The notes under the pieces were generated by a model. It saw nothing but the letters and a program-made list of their open reading frames with translations. It was not told where the DNA came from and made no database searches. Both the position numbers and the translations under genes were made by a program. Source: Tethya wilhelma (lineage: Eukaryota; Porifera; Demospongiae; Tethyida; Tethyidae). From it: a DNA stretch of 64,000 bases. This document shows positions 12,795 through 23,488 of the stretch, piece by piece (within the stretch, counting starts at the first letter, position 1; the number at the start of each line of letters is the position of its first letter). The DNA lies in NCBI GenBank assembly GCA_964030475.1, contig CAXIPT010000006.1, positions 1,192,882 to 1,256,881 on the forward strand, read 5' to 3'.

Positions 12795-12853
<59 letters not shown>

Positions 12854-15736
12854 GTATTGCATTTGGTGAAAGCTGAAAGTCAAACCATATCTTATAGCTT
12901 GTGTGTGTGTGTATATGTGCATGATTATTTCACATTCACATAGAGAAGGAAGCACTCTAGTTTAAAACCACTTCCTTTAACAACACATAAATCATAATAA
13001 ATCATAATAATTATCACATTGTACACATGTGTGGGTATATGAACAGGGCCATTTATTGCTTCGTACAACTCATCACATCCCCTGTGTAGCATAATGAAGT
13101 AGCCCACTTAAACCTCATCTGAAGGTTCTCAAGGACATACTCTGTGAACACTTGAACAGCAATTTGTCTTAAGTGGGTTTGTAATTGAGTGGGTAAAAAG
13201 GATACAAAGATATACATAAACAGTAAGTCAATTATTGTAGGTCATCCACCAAAAATATGCAGGTACCTACACTATGAGCAACAATATTCTCTACTAAGTT
13301 AGTGTACGTATAACATGATGTATCAGTGATTTCTTCTTTTGTCTAAGCATGGATATTGTAGTTTATGGAACGTAAATATCCATATAGTCTAAGTCAAATC
13401 GGATTCAAGACAGTTTGATAAATCATATATATACAAGGTAATACTGATGTTGAATTTCATAATGCTTCATAGTACAACTTCGTTAAGCTTGGATAATAAA
13501 GTAGAGCATGTAAATATTACTCATGGTTATGCAACTCAGGGTGTAGCTATGAACACTAGCTTACTAAGGAATCTACTTACTATATAACGTTGTGTGGTTT
13601 AGTCCACCAACATGTCATTACTGTATTCACGATCTAGAAATAATACACTTTAGCCTACTCGTGTTACATGTAAACACTTAGTTCAGTTGCTATGGTAGCT
13701 TGATTTACTTGTTTTACAAACCGGTTTGGTCACTTTCGTACACTTAAAAAAGGCGAAATAATCACTGCCAATAAACATTCATTAGAATGACCACAATTAA
13801 TAGTTGCGGTACGAAAACCATGTGAAAAAAAGAGAACAAACGTAACCTAAGATACTCAAGGTGGGCTCGATACCTGTAGCTATCAAAGTGCGACCATCTG
13901 TCGTTTGGATGTCACTAACCAGAACATGCTTCTGTGTATGGCTGCACAGAGCTTAGTCTCATACATACAGCAAGAACATGATACCAGTATTATGGCTAAG
14001 ATTCAAAGCGTCTGTCAAATTAAAACATCACAATAATATCTTTTTTGATTGCTATGCTTGTATACATGCAACGTAATGCCACAACTAGTTTGGCTTTGTA
14101 GTTGTAAACAATGGAACTCCCCATGGTGTAGCACATGCATGTTTACACTATAGCTTTTGGACCACTGATATGTATGATGAAAGTCTAAATGGTACTGTAG
14201 GGTATAATATTTTCATCACTACGTATAACTTAAATTATGTAGCAGATACATGTTCAATTTTTGTTTTTTCTTTTGTGCTCTAACTAAAATCTCTCAAATA
14301 CTTTTTTTTGCCTATAAAGCAATCTGTAATTCTAATTCAGGGTGTATGACTGTAAACTCAACTTTATTGTGGTTGCATACGATCTAGGAATATGTTTAAG
14401 TGCTCACGACGTTCGGTTGCACATTTACTTTATCCCCTTACCAAAACATCTGTTTGCTATAATTGCTATAACCATCCTGAACCTCTCCCCCAGCTATACC
14501 GAGTATAATGACAACTGCATCTAAATCTCTTTGATGCTAAGACTCACAAAAGGTCACGGTTGTATACATACTTGGGTACAATTTTATATATGCACTCAAT
14601 CTGAGGTCTTACTAATAAGGTTGCTAAGCTCTATTAGAACACTAATAGTAAGACACTGACCTGAAAAAAATTAATATTTTTCTCATTCCAAAGATCTCAG
14701 CACATCTTCGTGTGATTGTGAGAACTACACGCTTCTTACGTACACCATACATTGATGTCATTGATTGAATAACATGTAAGCGCTACCAAAATTCAATAAC
14801 AAAGAGTACATATTCTTGTCGAATAATAGAATTAACTCGTACTTAAACCACACATGCACATGCATGCATGAAACCATACTCGGTGAGCTATTGTCTTATC
14901 AGCCATTGATACTGCTTCTGCTTTGATCTATGTGCTACAAGGTCGAGGGCAAAACACTCAAGCTTTTCACATGGTCAATGTCAATCATTATCAAGCAAAA
15001 TACATAATTTTTATTCAGGGAAAATTATTTTTATGTTGATATGCTTGGGTGTACACTAGCTGGTACCTTAAATTCGTGTAAAAATTTTGGAGCCAAAGGA
15101 TTGACATTTCCATCCCCCCCCCCCCTTTTTCTGTGTACATCTGTTGTCATGGTAATATGATCAATTAGGTCCATGTATGACATTTTGTTAAGGTATAGCT
15201 AGCGGCTCAACGTCATGGGGAAAGTTTATTGCACAATGTGAACATGCATGTTCTAAATTCTTGGTTTTTAGGCAAAAATAATTGCTAGCTAAAATTAATT
15301 TGTGACTACTTACCAGTTTGACAAATGATTCCATTTTTATCTAGTTTGATTTTGTCAGCTGAGGCGCGAGGTGGGTAGCAGTTTTGTTGTCTCAAGTGGC
15401 ATTTGTTGTTGTACCATCTTCCATCACTTCCACAGCTTTTCTTGATCTCTCTGTCATCACAATTCTTGAAACAAACTTCAGCTGCATCGCTCTCTATAAT
15501 ATTGTTATGCATGGTGATAGAAGTTATGACATGTGCTCTATGTCTTGTTTACTTACAACTCTATGATTTACATGCCTGAAGAATCATGCAGCTAAAATTG
15601 TACATACACTTTGACTGCACATCCTAGTTTTGACAGCTTGCTTCCCATAAATGCTTATGCTGTGGTAAGTAGTAATTCAAACACTTGGTTTTGTGTTTGT
15701 TTAACACACATGCCATGGCTCACACAATCACACAAT

Positions 15737-15781
<45 letters not shown>

Positions 15782-16858
15782 GCATGCACGCACGCACACA
15801 CTTACACTATGGTTTACACTATAAGTAATTATCACATAATTGCATTATTTGACGAAAGTTCAATGGTGTGCAAAATTGCAAATTGCTTACCTAGACATAT
15901 TCCAGTCACATTTTCGCCATTGATATACTTGCTTTCATCTGCTGTACAGTTCAGACCAGCTCCACATCTTCCCACCATACCATTAATTCCTCCACATATT
16001 TCGCCAAGTTCTTTTGTTGCTGAAATAGTTATAAAAATCACATGATAAATAAATCATGTCAGGGTGATACTGTACAATTATAGAAAATATTGATTATTAA
16101 AGTAATTGAATGTTGCACATGTATGTATGTATGGCAAATATGGTAGTAATATGATAGAAACAGACGGTTATCGTTTGCTTCCTATGCCACACAATAAATA
16201 CTCAGTTTTTAATGACCCAATTGCACCTGCGCTATAATTGTATCAATGAATTGTTATCAATAACAACTATTTTTTTTGATCGTACATGAATGTCAATGGA
16301 CATAGCACCGTGACATACACCATCATCCTTGTGTTATAATTATTATGTAATTAGTGGCCATTTTATTGAGATTTACACATACAGCATAATGTGGAACTCA
16401 TCCTTTTGCTATTCGTATATCCCCCAAACTAATGGCCACTGACCTGATTGAATACACTTACGTTTTGGAAGACAAACTCCAGTGATGTTCACTCCAGAAA
16501 GAAAAGTAAGTTCATGTGCTGTGCACTCCAATGCTCGGTTACATCTTCCAAGAGTTCCATAAATACCACCGCAAACTTCTCCAATTCCTTTTGCACACGT
16601 TAAACAGAAAAAACATGGTTCTTCAATGAAACCATGATGACATTTTGTTTCCTCAAGTAGGTCTTTCTCAGCTGTACAGTTGCTCTCCTCCTGGAGTGGT
16701 GGGCAGCATATACTACCATTTGGGAGGATTGAGTAAGGACTGTTTGCCACTTCTACTGGTTTGCTTCCATTGATGCACTCGTTGTGGATCCCTGGTTTGC
16801 AGGAAACGAGTGCAATAGTCGAAATGACGAGTAATACTCTCAGTGAACTCATGTCCAT
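12550..16858 (-). CDS. Secreted IGFBP-like / Kazal / sushi modular protein (3' end unresolved)
   Basis: Four exons are supported: 16858-16462, 16019-15891, 15493-15314 and 12765-12550. Each junction has AG at the acceptor and GTAAGT or GTAAGC at the donor, and every intron is phase 1, the hallmark of extracellular module shuffling. Exon 1 starts at ATG 16858 with a signal peptide (VLLVISTIALVSC) and a Cys-rich module containing GEVCGGIYGTLGRC, an IGFBP-like pattern. Exon 2 repeats it (GEICGGINGMVGRC). Exon 3 has a Kazal pattern (CGSDGRWYNNKC). Exon 4 is one sushi/CCP module with four Cys, ending in LPYC. The last exon ends in another phase 1 GTAAGT donor, so more exons probably follow. Read-through would instead reach a stop 19 bases on, inside the MITE. 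Likely a secreted or membrane-tethered ligand- or protease-binding protein; the partner is unknown. Confidence 0.75.
12766..15313. other. Long third intron of the sushi-containing gene
   Basis: This 2.5-kb intron lies between the Kazal and sushi exons. I see no exon or other gene inside it. Its 3' end, on the minus strand, is a long CA microsatellite running straight into the acceptor. Confidence 0.6.
12767..12849. repeat. TG/CA microsatellite abutting a splice acceptor
   Basis: About 80 bp of (TG)n with a TTTG-rich interruption. On the minus strand this is (CA)n immediately before the AG that begins the sushi exon, in place of a normal pyrimidine tract. Confidence 0.9.
15739..15801. repeat. 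CA microsatellite
   Basis: About 20 CA units, then an imperfect GCACGCACACAC tail. It lies in the intron between the second IGFBP-like exon and the Kazal exon. Confidence 0.9.
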
Positions 16859-17209
16859 AGATCAATGTTGTGATAAACTCTACACTTTGCGCGGAAAATC
16901 TTGAGTCGTTTTTCGGGCCCTAATAGTGTTTGGTTTATGCCTAGATAGCGTATTTGTTGTGTCAAACGGCTTTTTAGTCGTTTCTTCTTTCACTGAATGA
17001 GCGACAGAGTGATAAAGAGTCTTAATATATTGGCTACAATCTGCGGACTTATGGCTTCTTCGTGGTTATTTACGTTCCGCTCTGCGCGCATGCGTAATAG
17101 ATGTCTATAGTTTTTGTGGATTCTTTTACTCTCGATAAAGTTTACAGCTAGATAATAATATGGAGAGCTAGTTCTAATGTCATATAGATTTGTATAATAT
17201 CAAATTAAT
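16859..17209. promoter_or_regulatory. Upstream region of the IGFBP-like gene
   Basis: About 350 bp between the start of the modular secreted-protein gene and the 3' end of the first receptor gene. It must hold the promoter of the minus-strand gene starting at 16858. No TATA box or other defined element was recognised. Confidence 0.4.
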
Positions 17210-18178
17210 TTACATAGGTGATGGTTCAACTCTATTGTTGAAGCTTGTGTTGGTGGGCTGTAAATTTCCAATATCACACAAGCAAATCCTTTCCTTGAAT
17301 AATGTTCTTATACCTTTGTGAATAGTAATGGTAGTGATGATTTGAAGAGGGTAGTTCAGATCAAGAGTCATGGGTAGGAAGCTAGAATATGGTTCAGAAA
17401 TTCGTAGCCAGAACAATCCCAAAACTGGCAGTGGACGTAGCATCGTTGTAAATATGGCATTAATGACCAAAAATTTAAGAATTGTCTTCACTACCTTTGA
17501 ATTTTCGATAGTATTGTGTTTGATATACCGATGAGTCAAGCCGGTAAAGATGCCGATGACAAGAAGCGAAGGAAAGTAAAATACAATCACGCTGAAGGAG
17601 ATCCTTAGATTTGTAAACACTGTTCTTATGGACCGAGGACAGTATGATCCTCGTACCTGTACTGGCCTGTCCTTTATTCGAGAGAATGCTAGGCCACTAT
17701 TTATGAGTAAGAGTAAGGCAATAACTGTCATAGAAATTGCTGCGAAAAGTTTAAGCTTGCCATTTTGTCTCCAGCGGATTACAGCATACTGTATGATTGA
17801 TAGAAGTGCATTCCATACTGCTAGCAATGTGTGACAAAGTGAGTATAGGATCCAGTAGAGCGAAAGGTTGCAGCCTCCTAGAAATTGAATATTACTTATC
17901 AAGCTGAGATCCATTAGAAGACCATGAGTAGCTGCTCCTATTATGCTTATCATTACAATCAAGATGAAGACAACTGAGGTTAATGTTCTTGACTTTTTGT
18001 ACTCCATCAATGCAGTGGGTAGGACTAGAGAACCCAACAGTAGAGTTGGTAGCACTATCAGTGTAAAATGAACGGATCCAATTGCAATGAAAACTCCTGC
18101 TGTTGTTTGATTGGCAGTTGTTTCGTTGCTAGTTGCTTGCTCGTTCCTACTAGTGTTGCTTACATTTTGAAAATCCAT
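17210..18178 (-). CDS. Rhodopsin-like 7TM receptor, divergent member (GPCR-1)
   Basis: Intronless, 322 residues from the first ATG (18178); an upstream GTG would add 29 residues and is unlikely as a start. The N-terminus is Asn-rich with several N-x-T sites. Seven hydrophobic segments follow in GPCR layout. A Cys sits at the start of TM3 (GGC), IRW ends TM3 at the DRY position, and RGSYC supplies the second-loop Cys for the usual disulfide. HRYIKHN ends TM5. TM7 has LDLNYPLQ in place of NPxxY, then a basic tail. It is the most divergent receptor of the cluster. The fold assignment is fairly safe; ligand and G-protein coupling are unknown. Confidence 0.8.
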   Translation of the reverse strand: MDFQNVSNTSRNEQATSNETTANQTTAGVFIAIGSVHFTLIVLPTLLLGSLVLPTALMEYKKSRTLTSVVFILIVMISIIGAATHGLLMDLSLISNIQFLGGCNLSLYWILYSLCHTLLAVWNALLSIIQYAVIRWRQNGKLKLFAAISMTVIALLLLINSGLAFSRIKDRPVQVRGSYCPRSIRTVFTNLRISFSVIVFYFPSLLVIGIFTGLTHRYIKHNTIENSKVVKTILKFLVINAIFTTMLRPLPVLGLFWLRISEPYSSFLPMTLDLNYPLQIITTITIHKGIRTLFKERICLCDIGNLQPTNTSFNNRVEPSPM

Positions 18179-19235
18179 TTCTATTGAGTGGCCCCTTATG
18201 TGACTTGACTTTTTTTGGGCTAACTTTATAATTTTTGATGTTTTATATTCTGTGATTGTATGCACAAATCAATTTTAATTTTTTCTTCAATAGGTGTCAT
18301 CAATTGGAATGATACTTTCTCATGACAACCTTGGATGATAATGTGACAATATTTTAAGGTTAGTTCAAGTACTTTGTTATTATTATGTGATGCAACTATG
18401 TCACTGGTAACTTCAATCTGCATAATTACAAATGTAGCCATCCTGTAGCTACCATGCATAAATACATGCATGCATGCTGCTTTGAGAGACATCTCGTTAC
18501 GTGAATAGCTCTAATAGATGTCCTATAAACTGACAAGTGTACATGTAACGAACGTACATCCATGCACTTTAATTCCCTTGAATTGAGTGAAATATCGCTG
18601 CATAATTACAGCCTAGATCTCTCCAAAAATTTTTTTTTGCATTTCTGTATAATTATACAGCCTATAATAATTTATGTACCTATCCTTAATTAACTCATGA
18701 CCACAAGTAGACAAAATGGCAGACTGTGTTGGGGTCCTGAAATGTTTTCTCGACAAGTTTATTGTATGCAACTACAATTTGTTTGTGTAGATGCATAGTA
18801 TAATTGCATATTGAAAGTTCATGCATATACTATTAGGTAGTATAGAGGTCAGTTGTGAACCTATGATTATTACGTGAACTTCAAGTTGAACACATTATTT
18901 TGTCTTAATTGTCTAACATTGCTCTACATGATGACATAAGTGCATGATTGTACAGCTAGTATAGATGATTGTACATTGAGTATGATAAGCCCCAAACTTT
19001 CATGGTTCAAAAAGTTCGTGAAAAGTCTGTCTTTGCCGTTTTGGGCTAATTTTCGTGAATCACGATCTCTGAAATTATTTTGCTGATATATAGTTTTCTA
19101 AATTTTCATGGAGAAAATGTTTGTCATAATTATAATGGTCAAATCATAAAAAATTTTTTTTTTATTGTATCACGAAAATTTGGAGCTATACGGTATTACT
19201 AACAGTAAACACATGTTGATTTTGTTATGAATAAA
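18179..19235. other. Intergenic, nothing recognised
   Basis: About 1.05 kb of AT-rich sequence between two minus-strand membrane-protein genes. No exon, repeat family or RNA gene was recognised. Confidence 0.5.
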
Positions 19236-20120
19236 TTATAAGTCGTAAAACTGACGAATGTAGAAATTGGCTAAAGAAAATGCATCGTATGAATACATCA
19301 TATAGCAGGAAATTGTCAACGATCCACAAATGAAACCAAAATACTCTAGCATGGTTGGGAGACTGACCATATTTACTGTAAAACGAAACCGGATATTTCG
19401 GTGGACAAAACTAGAATTTGCTGACAAAAATGACGCAAAGATTAGGGACATTACTATAGGTAAAGTGAAGAAGGCGACATAAAAAGCAACTCTGACATCT
19501 TTAAGAACTCCTACAACCTGATTGAGGTTAAACAGTAGTACTAGCAAACTTTTCTTAAGTTCATCTAGGTTGCATCGCTCTGCTTGGGAAGAAATTGTGA
19601 GAAAGATGAGAAAGCCAAGAGTGATGATGGATGAAGTTATATTTGTGTCATTTATCTTGCCACTGCTTGAGTAGTATGATGCGAAGAAGGTAGCACAACC
19701 AATTATTAGGGAAACTGGCAAGGAGTTTTTCTTAGGCAAAAATAAATCATGAAAAGAAGTTGCACTTTTGAATTGGTAATTTTTGTTGAGTTGGTAGCCA
19801 TCTTGAACAATTGATATAGTTTCTTTGAGTAGTTTATAAACTGGTAGACCAACTGTAAATAATGAAATGGTAAACAGAAGAATCCTTGCAGTATAGCCAC
19901 GAATGTTGGCTTTCTTTTTTTGTAGAATACTTGCTCTTAGTACAAACATGATCACTAGTACTCCACAATATAGCGATGACTGCAACAAAACTGCTTGAAT
20001 TGTTGGACACTGAATTTCGTCAGTAGCGGTTTCTGTATTAGCATCTTGTATTGGGCATTGATCATTATCATCTATCTGATAAAAGGTGTCTTGAGTTGAA
20101 CAATTCTCTAGAGATGACAT
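19236..20120 (-). CDS. Orphan multi-pass membrane protein, 294 aa
   Basis: A single open frame starting at ATG 20120. The N-terminal 40 residues are acidic and hold three Cys. About six hydrophobic segments follow: near residues 42-62, 75-97, 130-150, 160-180, 210-232 and 255-280. It lacks the marks of its neighbours: no GGC before TM3, no IRW, no RGS(Y/L/F)C and no NY in the last span. It is therefore not an obvious member of the receptor family, though it lies within the cluster in the same orientation as the flanking genes. I do not recognise the family. It could be a receptor-like or transporter-like protein restricted to this lineage. Confidence 0.65.
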   Translation of the reverse strand: MSSLENCSTQDTFYQIDDNDQCPIQDANTETATDEIQCPTIQAVLLQSSLYCGVLVIMFVLRASILQKKKANIRGYTARILLFTISLFTVGLPVYKLLKETISIVQDGYQLNKNYQFKSATSFHDLFLPKKNSLPVSLIIGCATFFASYYSSSGKINDTNITSSIITLGFLIFLTISSQAERCNLDELKKSLLVLLFNLNQVVGVLKDVRVAFYVAFFTLPIVMSLIFASFLSANSSFVHRNIRFRFTVNMVSLPTMLEYFGFICGSLTISCYMMYSYDAFSLANFYIRQFYDL

Positions 20121-20655
20121 ATTTTGGCATACGATTGCAAGAAGTTGAAAATCCGATTGATTGGCTAATGAAAAAACACGATAGTACTAAATTTTTGTTC
20201 TGACAGTGTACTAATCTGTAGAATTCAGTCATCCTTACATCTTTATATGTTGTGATTCTTCGTATCCTTATTTCAAAGAATTTCTATCCATGTCACGAAA
20301 TGTTTTATCAGCATCATTGTGTTCATTATAACCCCCCCCCCCCAAAGAAAGAGAAAAACTTTAAAGCAACTTAACTTTAAAGGACAAAAAAATTTACAGA
20401 AACCAAAAATAAACAGCAATGGAATGTCCCAATTAGTGTTAACTTCATGCATTTGATCTTTAATCATGCAGTTACTTTATACAATCATAATTATGACAAT
20501 GTGCATACATAATAATAAGTACACGCAAACATATATACCCTACATAAAATTAATGAATACTTGCACGAAGATCTATACTGCTTCATCAAGCCACGCAAAG
20601 TAATGTTTAAAGTCTATCAGAATCCTATTATTCAAATTTGTACATTTTTTGTAGC
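20121..20655. other. Intergenic, nothing recognised
   Basis: About 535 bp including a short poly-C run near 20331. No gene or known element was recognised. Confidence 0.5.
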
Positions 20656-21618
20656 TTATTGACTTGACTGTGGAGTTACTCGATTCATTTTTAGTTTGAG
20701 CAGTTTTTCTTTCAAAGATTTCCTCAGTGACTTATGAACAGATATGATGAAGATCAGGTAGAGTATATAGTTGGAATCAAGTGAGTAGGTTAGCATAAAA
20801 TTCAACCCGACTCCAGTATTGTTGTCTCCTGTTGTGAGTAGGGATGATAAACTTGGCAAAAGACGAAATGTTACAGCAACTACATTACTAAGGACCAAAA
20901 ATTTCACTACTTTTCTCGCGGTGTTTATTTTTTCAGTGCTTACGACATTTCTTTTTACATACCGATAAGACAGCAAGGAAAATATAACCACAGCTGTTAC
21001 GGTTAGAACGATGGCAAGCACAAAATATATTGCTACTTTTATCGTTAAGAATGGCCTGTACGATTCATTTCTCAGACAATATGATCCTCGGATTAGTGTT
21101 TCTGGAAATAATAGAGTGTCGTACGTTGTGAAGCCAATTGTAAAGCAAATCAGAACCATGACTATCAATACAATGATTATTGATATGTTCCATTTCCTGC
21201 TGTTTCCCCATCTGATTACACTGTACTGAAGTACTGACAGTGTTGTAGTGCTGTAAGAGAGTAGAAAGTGGAAAAAGGTAAAGAGGTACCAAAATAATCG
21301 TACCCTGCACCCTCCAAGCAGTGGGACATCTATGATCAAACTGAGATCCATGAGAAGCCCATAAGTGAGAGGTGCTATTGTACACACTGAAGTGATGAAG
21401 ATGAAAGTGATTGATATAGCTGAGATGGTTGATTTCTTCTCTTTAGAAATCATAACATGAAGTATTAGTGTTCCAAGAATCACAGATGGTACTACAACAA
21501 AAGTGAAGTGAGCAACTGCTGTTAGAATTAGAATCAGCTCTCCTGGATAGACATCTGATTCAGTATCTGTGACATTGTGTTGTACACTGAAGTTTTCATC
21601 TGGTTCTCTGCCATCCAT
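20656..21618 (-). CDS. Rhodopsin-like 7TM receptor (GPCR-2)
   Basis: Intronless, 320 residues from ATG 21618; an in-frame GTG four codons upstream is not used as a start here. The N-terminus carries MDGREPDENF and an N-V-T site. TM1 is followed by the family loop ISKEKKSTIS, and TM2 leads to GLLMDLSLI. GGC starts TM3, IRWG ends it, RGSYC lies in loop 2 and SYRYVKRN follows TM5. KFLVLSN starts TM6 and DSNYILYLIF stands at the NPxxY position, then HKSLRKSLK. It is the closest relative of the gene at 23880-24836, with nearly identical first 100 residues and shared 5' flanking DNA, so the pair arose by recent tandem duplication. Probably a plasma-membrane sensory receptor. Confidence 0.85.
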   Translation of the reverse strand: MDGREPDENFSVQHNVTDTESDVYPGELILILTAVAHFTFVVVPSVILGTLILHVMISKEKKSTISAISITFIFITSVCTIAPLTYGLLMDLSLIIDVPLLGGCRVRLFWYLFTFFHFLLSYSTTTLSVLQYSVIRWGNSRKWNISIIIVLIVMVLICFTIGFTTYDTLLFPETLIRGSYCLRNESYRPFLTIKVAIYFVLAIVLTVTAVVIFSLLSYRYVKRNVVSTEKINTARKVVKFLVLSNVVAVTFRLLPSLSSLLTTGDNNTGVGLNFMLTYSLDSNYILYLIFIISVHKSLRKSLKEKLLKLKMNRVTPQSSQ

Positions 21619-22644
21619 TTTGTCTACCACAAGTCCACAATGTAATATACTCTAAAGCAGTTATCTCAAAGACTGAAAGTATTTAGCATTATTCATGCAG
21701 TATTCATCTTGCTACATGCATTCTTTAAATCCACACCTATGTACTTGTCTAGAAAAGAGATTACTGAGTGTTATTGACACAAATTCAAATGCAAAGTATT
21801 CCTTAATTTGAAATACACTGTTGGCTTCATACTTAGATCTAGATCTTCTCTACAATTATAAGTTCATGCACCAATTGTTGTCACTGTGGGGCTGAATTTA
21901 ATCTCAAGAACTCTCAGACTACTTAGCATGACATTCATCATTTGTCAGATATAGTCCTAGTGATGAGACTGCATGTTGCCTCAAGGCCTATTGTATTATG
22001 GATCAAAGGTTTTTGAGGATGCAAGCTTGTTGTATATTTGATTAAGTCCTATTTTAAATCCAGCTGTGGTTAATCCAACTGAGACACGCAGTATGTTTGA
22101 CTTCAAAGCATTTTAGGAAAAATTGATTGTGAAATAATTGTATTATCTATGTGATAAAATCACTTCAACTATTATTATACCACAAAGTTCAATTTTCAAA
22201 ACCAAACTTATTTTTCTAACACAGTTATGTTAGTAACACTCAATTAAAGATTGGATTGATACGTCTGTTGTATTCTTACAATACTAATGTTTGTCTATAG
22301 GTGCAAGTACCTTGGCTGACTATATAAGTCATGCCCGTTTTAGATGATATGTTAGGTCAAGACGAATATTAACTTCATATTTGCATGCTTTGTGTGGGTA
22401 ATGCACATAGGCCTTGAGATCTTGGAAGTCTACTACCAATGCCCACACATGCATAAGTTCTAGAAGCTCAATGGTTAAGAACATTTTACAGAATTCTAAT
22501 AACCTAGCTATAGGGTTCAATGCATACCGGCTAGCTAGATCTCAAGATTCAATTTTTTCTCTGCTTAAATTTCATGCAGATAATACCGCCATGGGTATAA
22601 TGTAAAGAAAGCCATTTAAAAATGCAACTCTAGCATTCAAACTA
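20656..22644. repeat. Tandem duplication block, unit 1 (GPCR-2 and its 5' flank)
   Basis: Coding sequence plus about 1 kb upstream matches 23880-25874 base for base over long stretches, for example around TTCTTTAAATCCACACC (21720 and 24929) and GGTTAATCCAACTGAGACAC (22069 and 25279). Homology stops near 22644 at CAAACTATAAT. The 844 bp from 22645 to 23488 separates it from unit 2. Confidence 0.85.
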
Positions 22645-23488
22645 TAATCATACGTACAGTAGTCTACGTATAGTAGGAATGGACTGACTGTCCCATAGAC
22701 ACAATACAAAATGTTGGTCACCGTAAAAATCTAGTCAAACAAAATTAAACTGTCAAAGTTGCTCAGAGGCTCTAACTAACAGATTACCAACTGCTTGCAA
22801 GCCTTAAAACTCGCAAAAAGTTTCCTCAGCACTCTTTGAGAGCGCTAATGGGAAGCCACTATAGTGCCAGTTTTGTTCTTCTAACTTACTTACGTATGTA
22901 TGTACTTCCTAACTGACTTACTTGAAAAGCATTTCCAGAGAACCAGAATGTGTTGAGCCAACTTCGACAGCACAAAGTAAGTTCTTTTCATAGGTACTAC
23001 ATTCCTTGATACTCGTTTTCATCACAAATAAGCCTAAACAAAAACTAGAAAGCTTTGAAACGGACTCGGAGAGTATAAATTCATGTACTTCAATGTAGCC
23101 ATCTTCTTGCAGAGTTCAAAGGTCATTATCCACGTGGCATTATGCGCATGCGCATTAGCCTCCTCTACTTAATGTAGTGTATATAGCTGCTACTCAAGCT
23201 TTTTGTAAGCTGGCAGTCGAGTTTAAGTTACTTATCTGTTATAGTTTGCTCAACTGCTTAGCCTACTGATTAGTAGGAATTTGAACCAATACAATAATAA
23301 GCTACTGCGCTATTGTAGCAACAGATCGTTGCATTTACGACACTTAGCGGGATCCTTATGAGGGATCAACTGACAAGAATAAAAATGAAGTAGTCATGTG
23401 CCGAAATTGAGACATGCTTTGTTCCAATACTTTTTACCGCTCTGCCCATTCCTACACTACTAATTTTTTTGAAATTTTTACTACTTGT
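22645..23488. other. Unique spacer between duplication units
   Basis: No gene recognised. The segment has no counterpart at the unit 2 / unit 3 junction, which is clean at 25874/25875. It was therefore inserted later here, or lost from the other junction. Confidence 0.6.
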
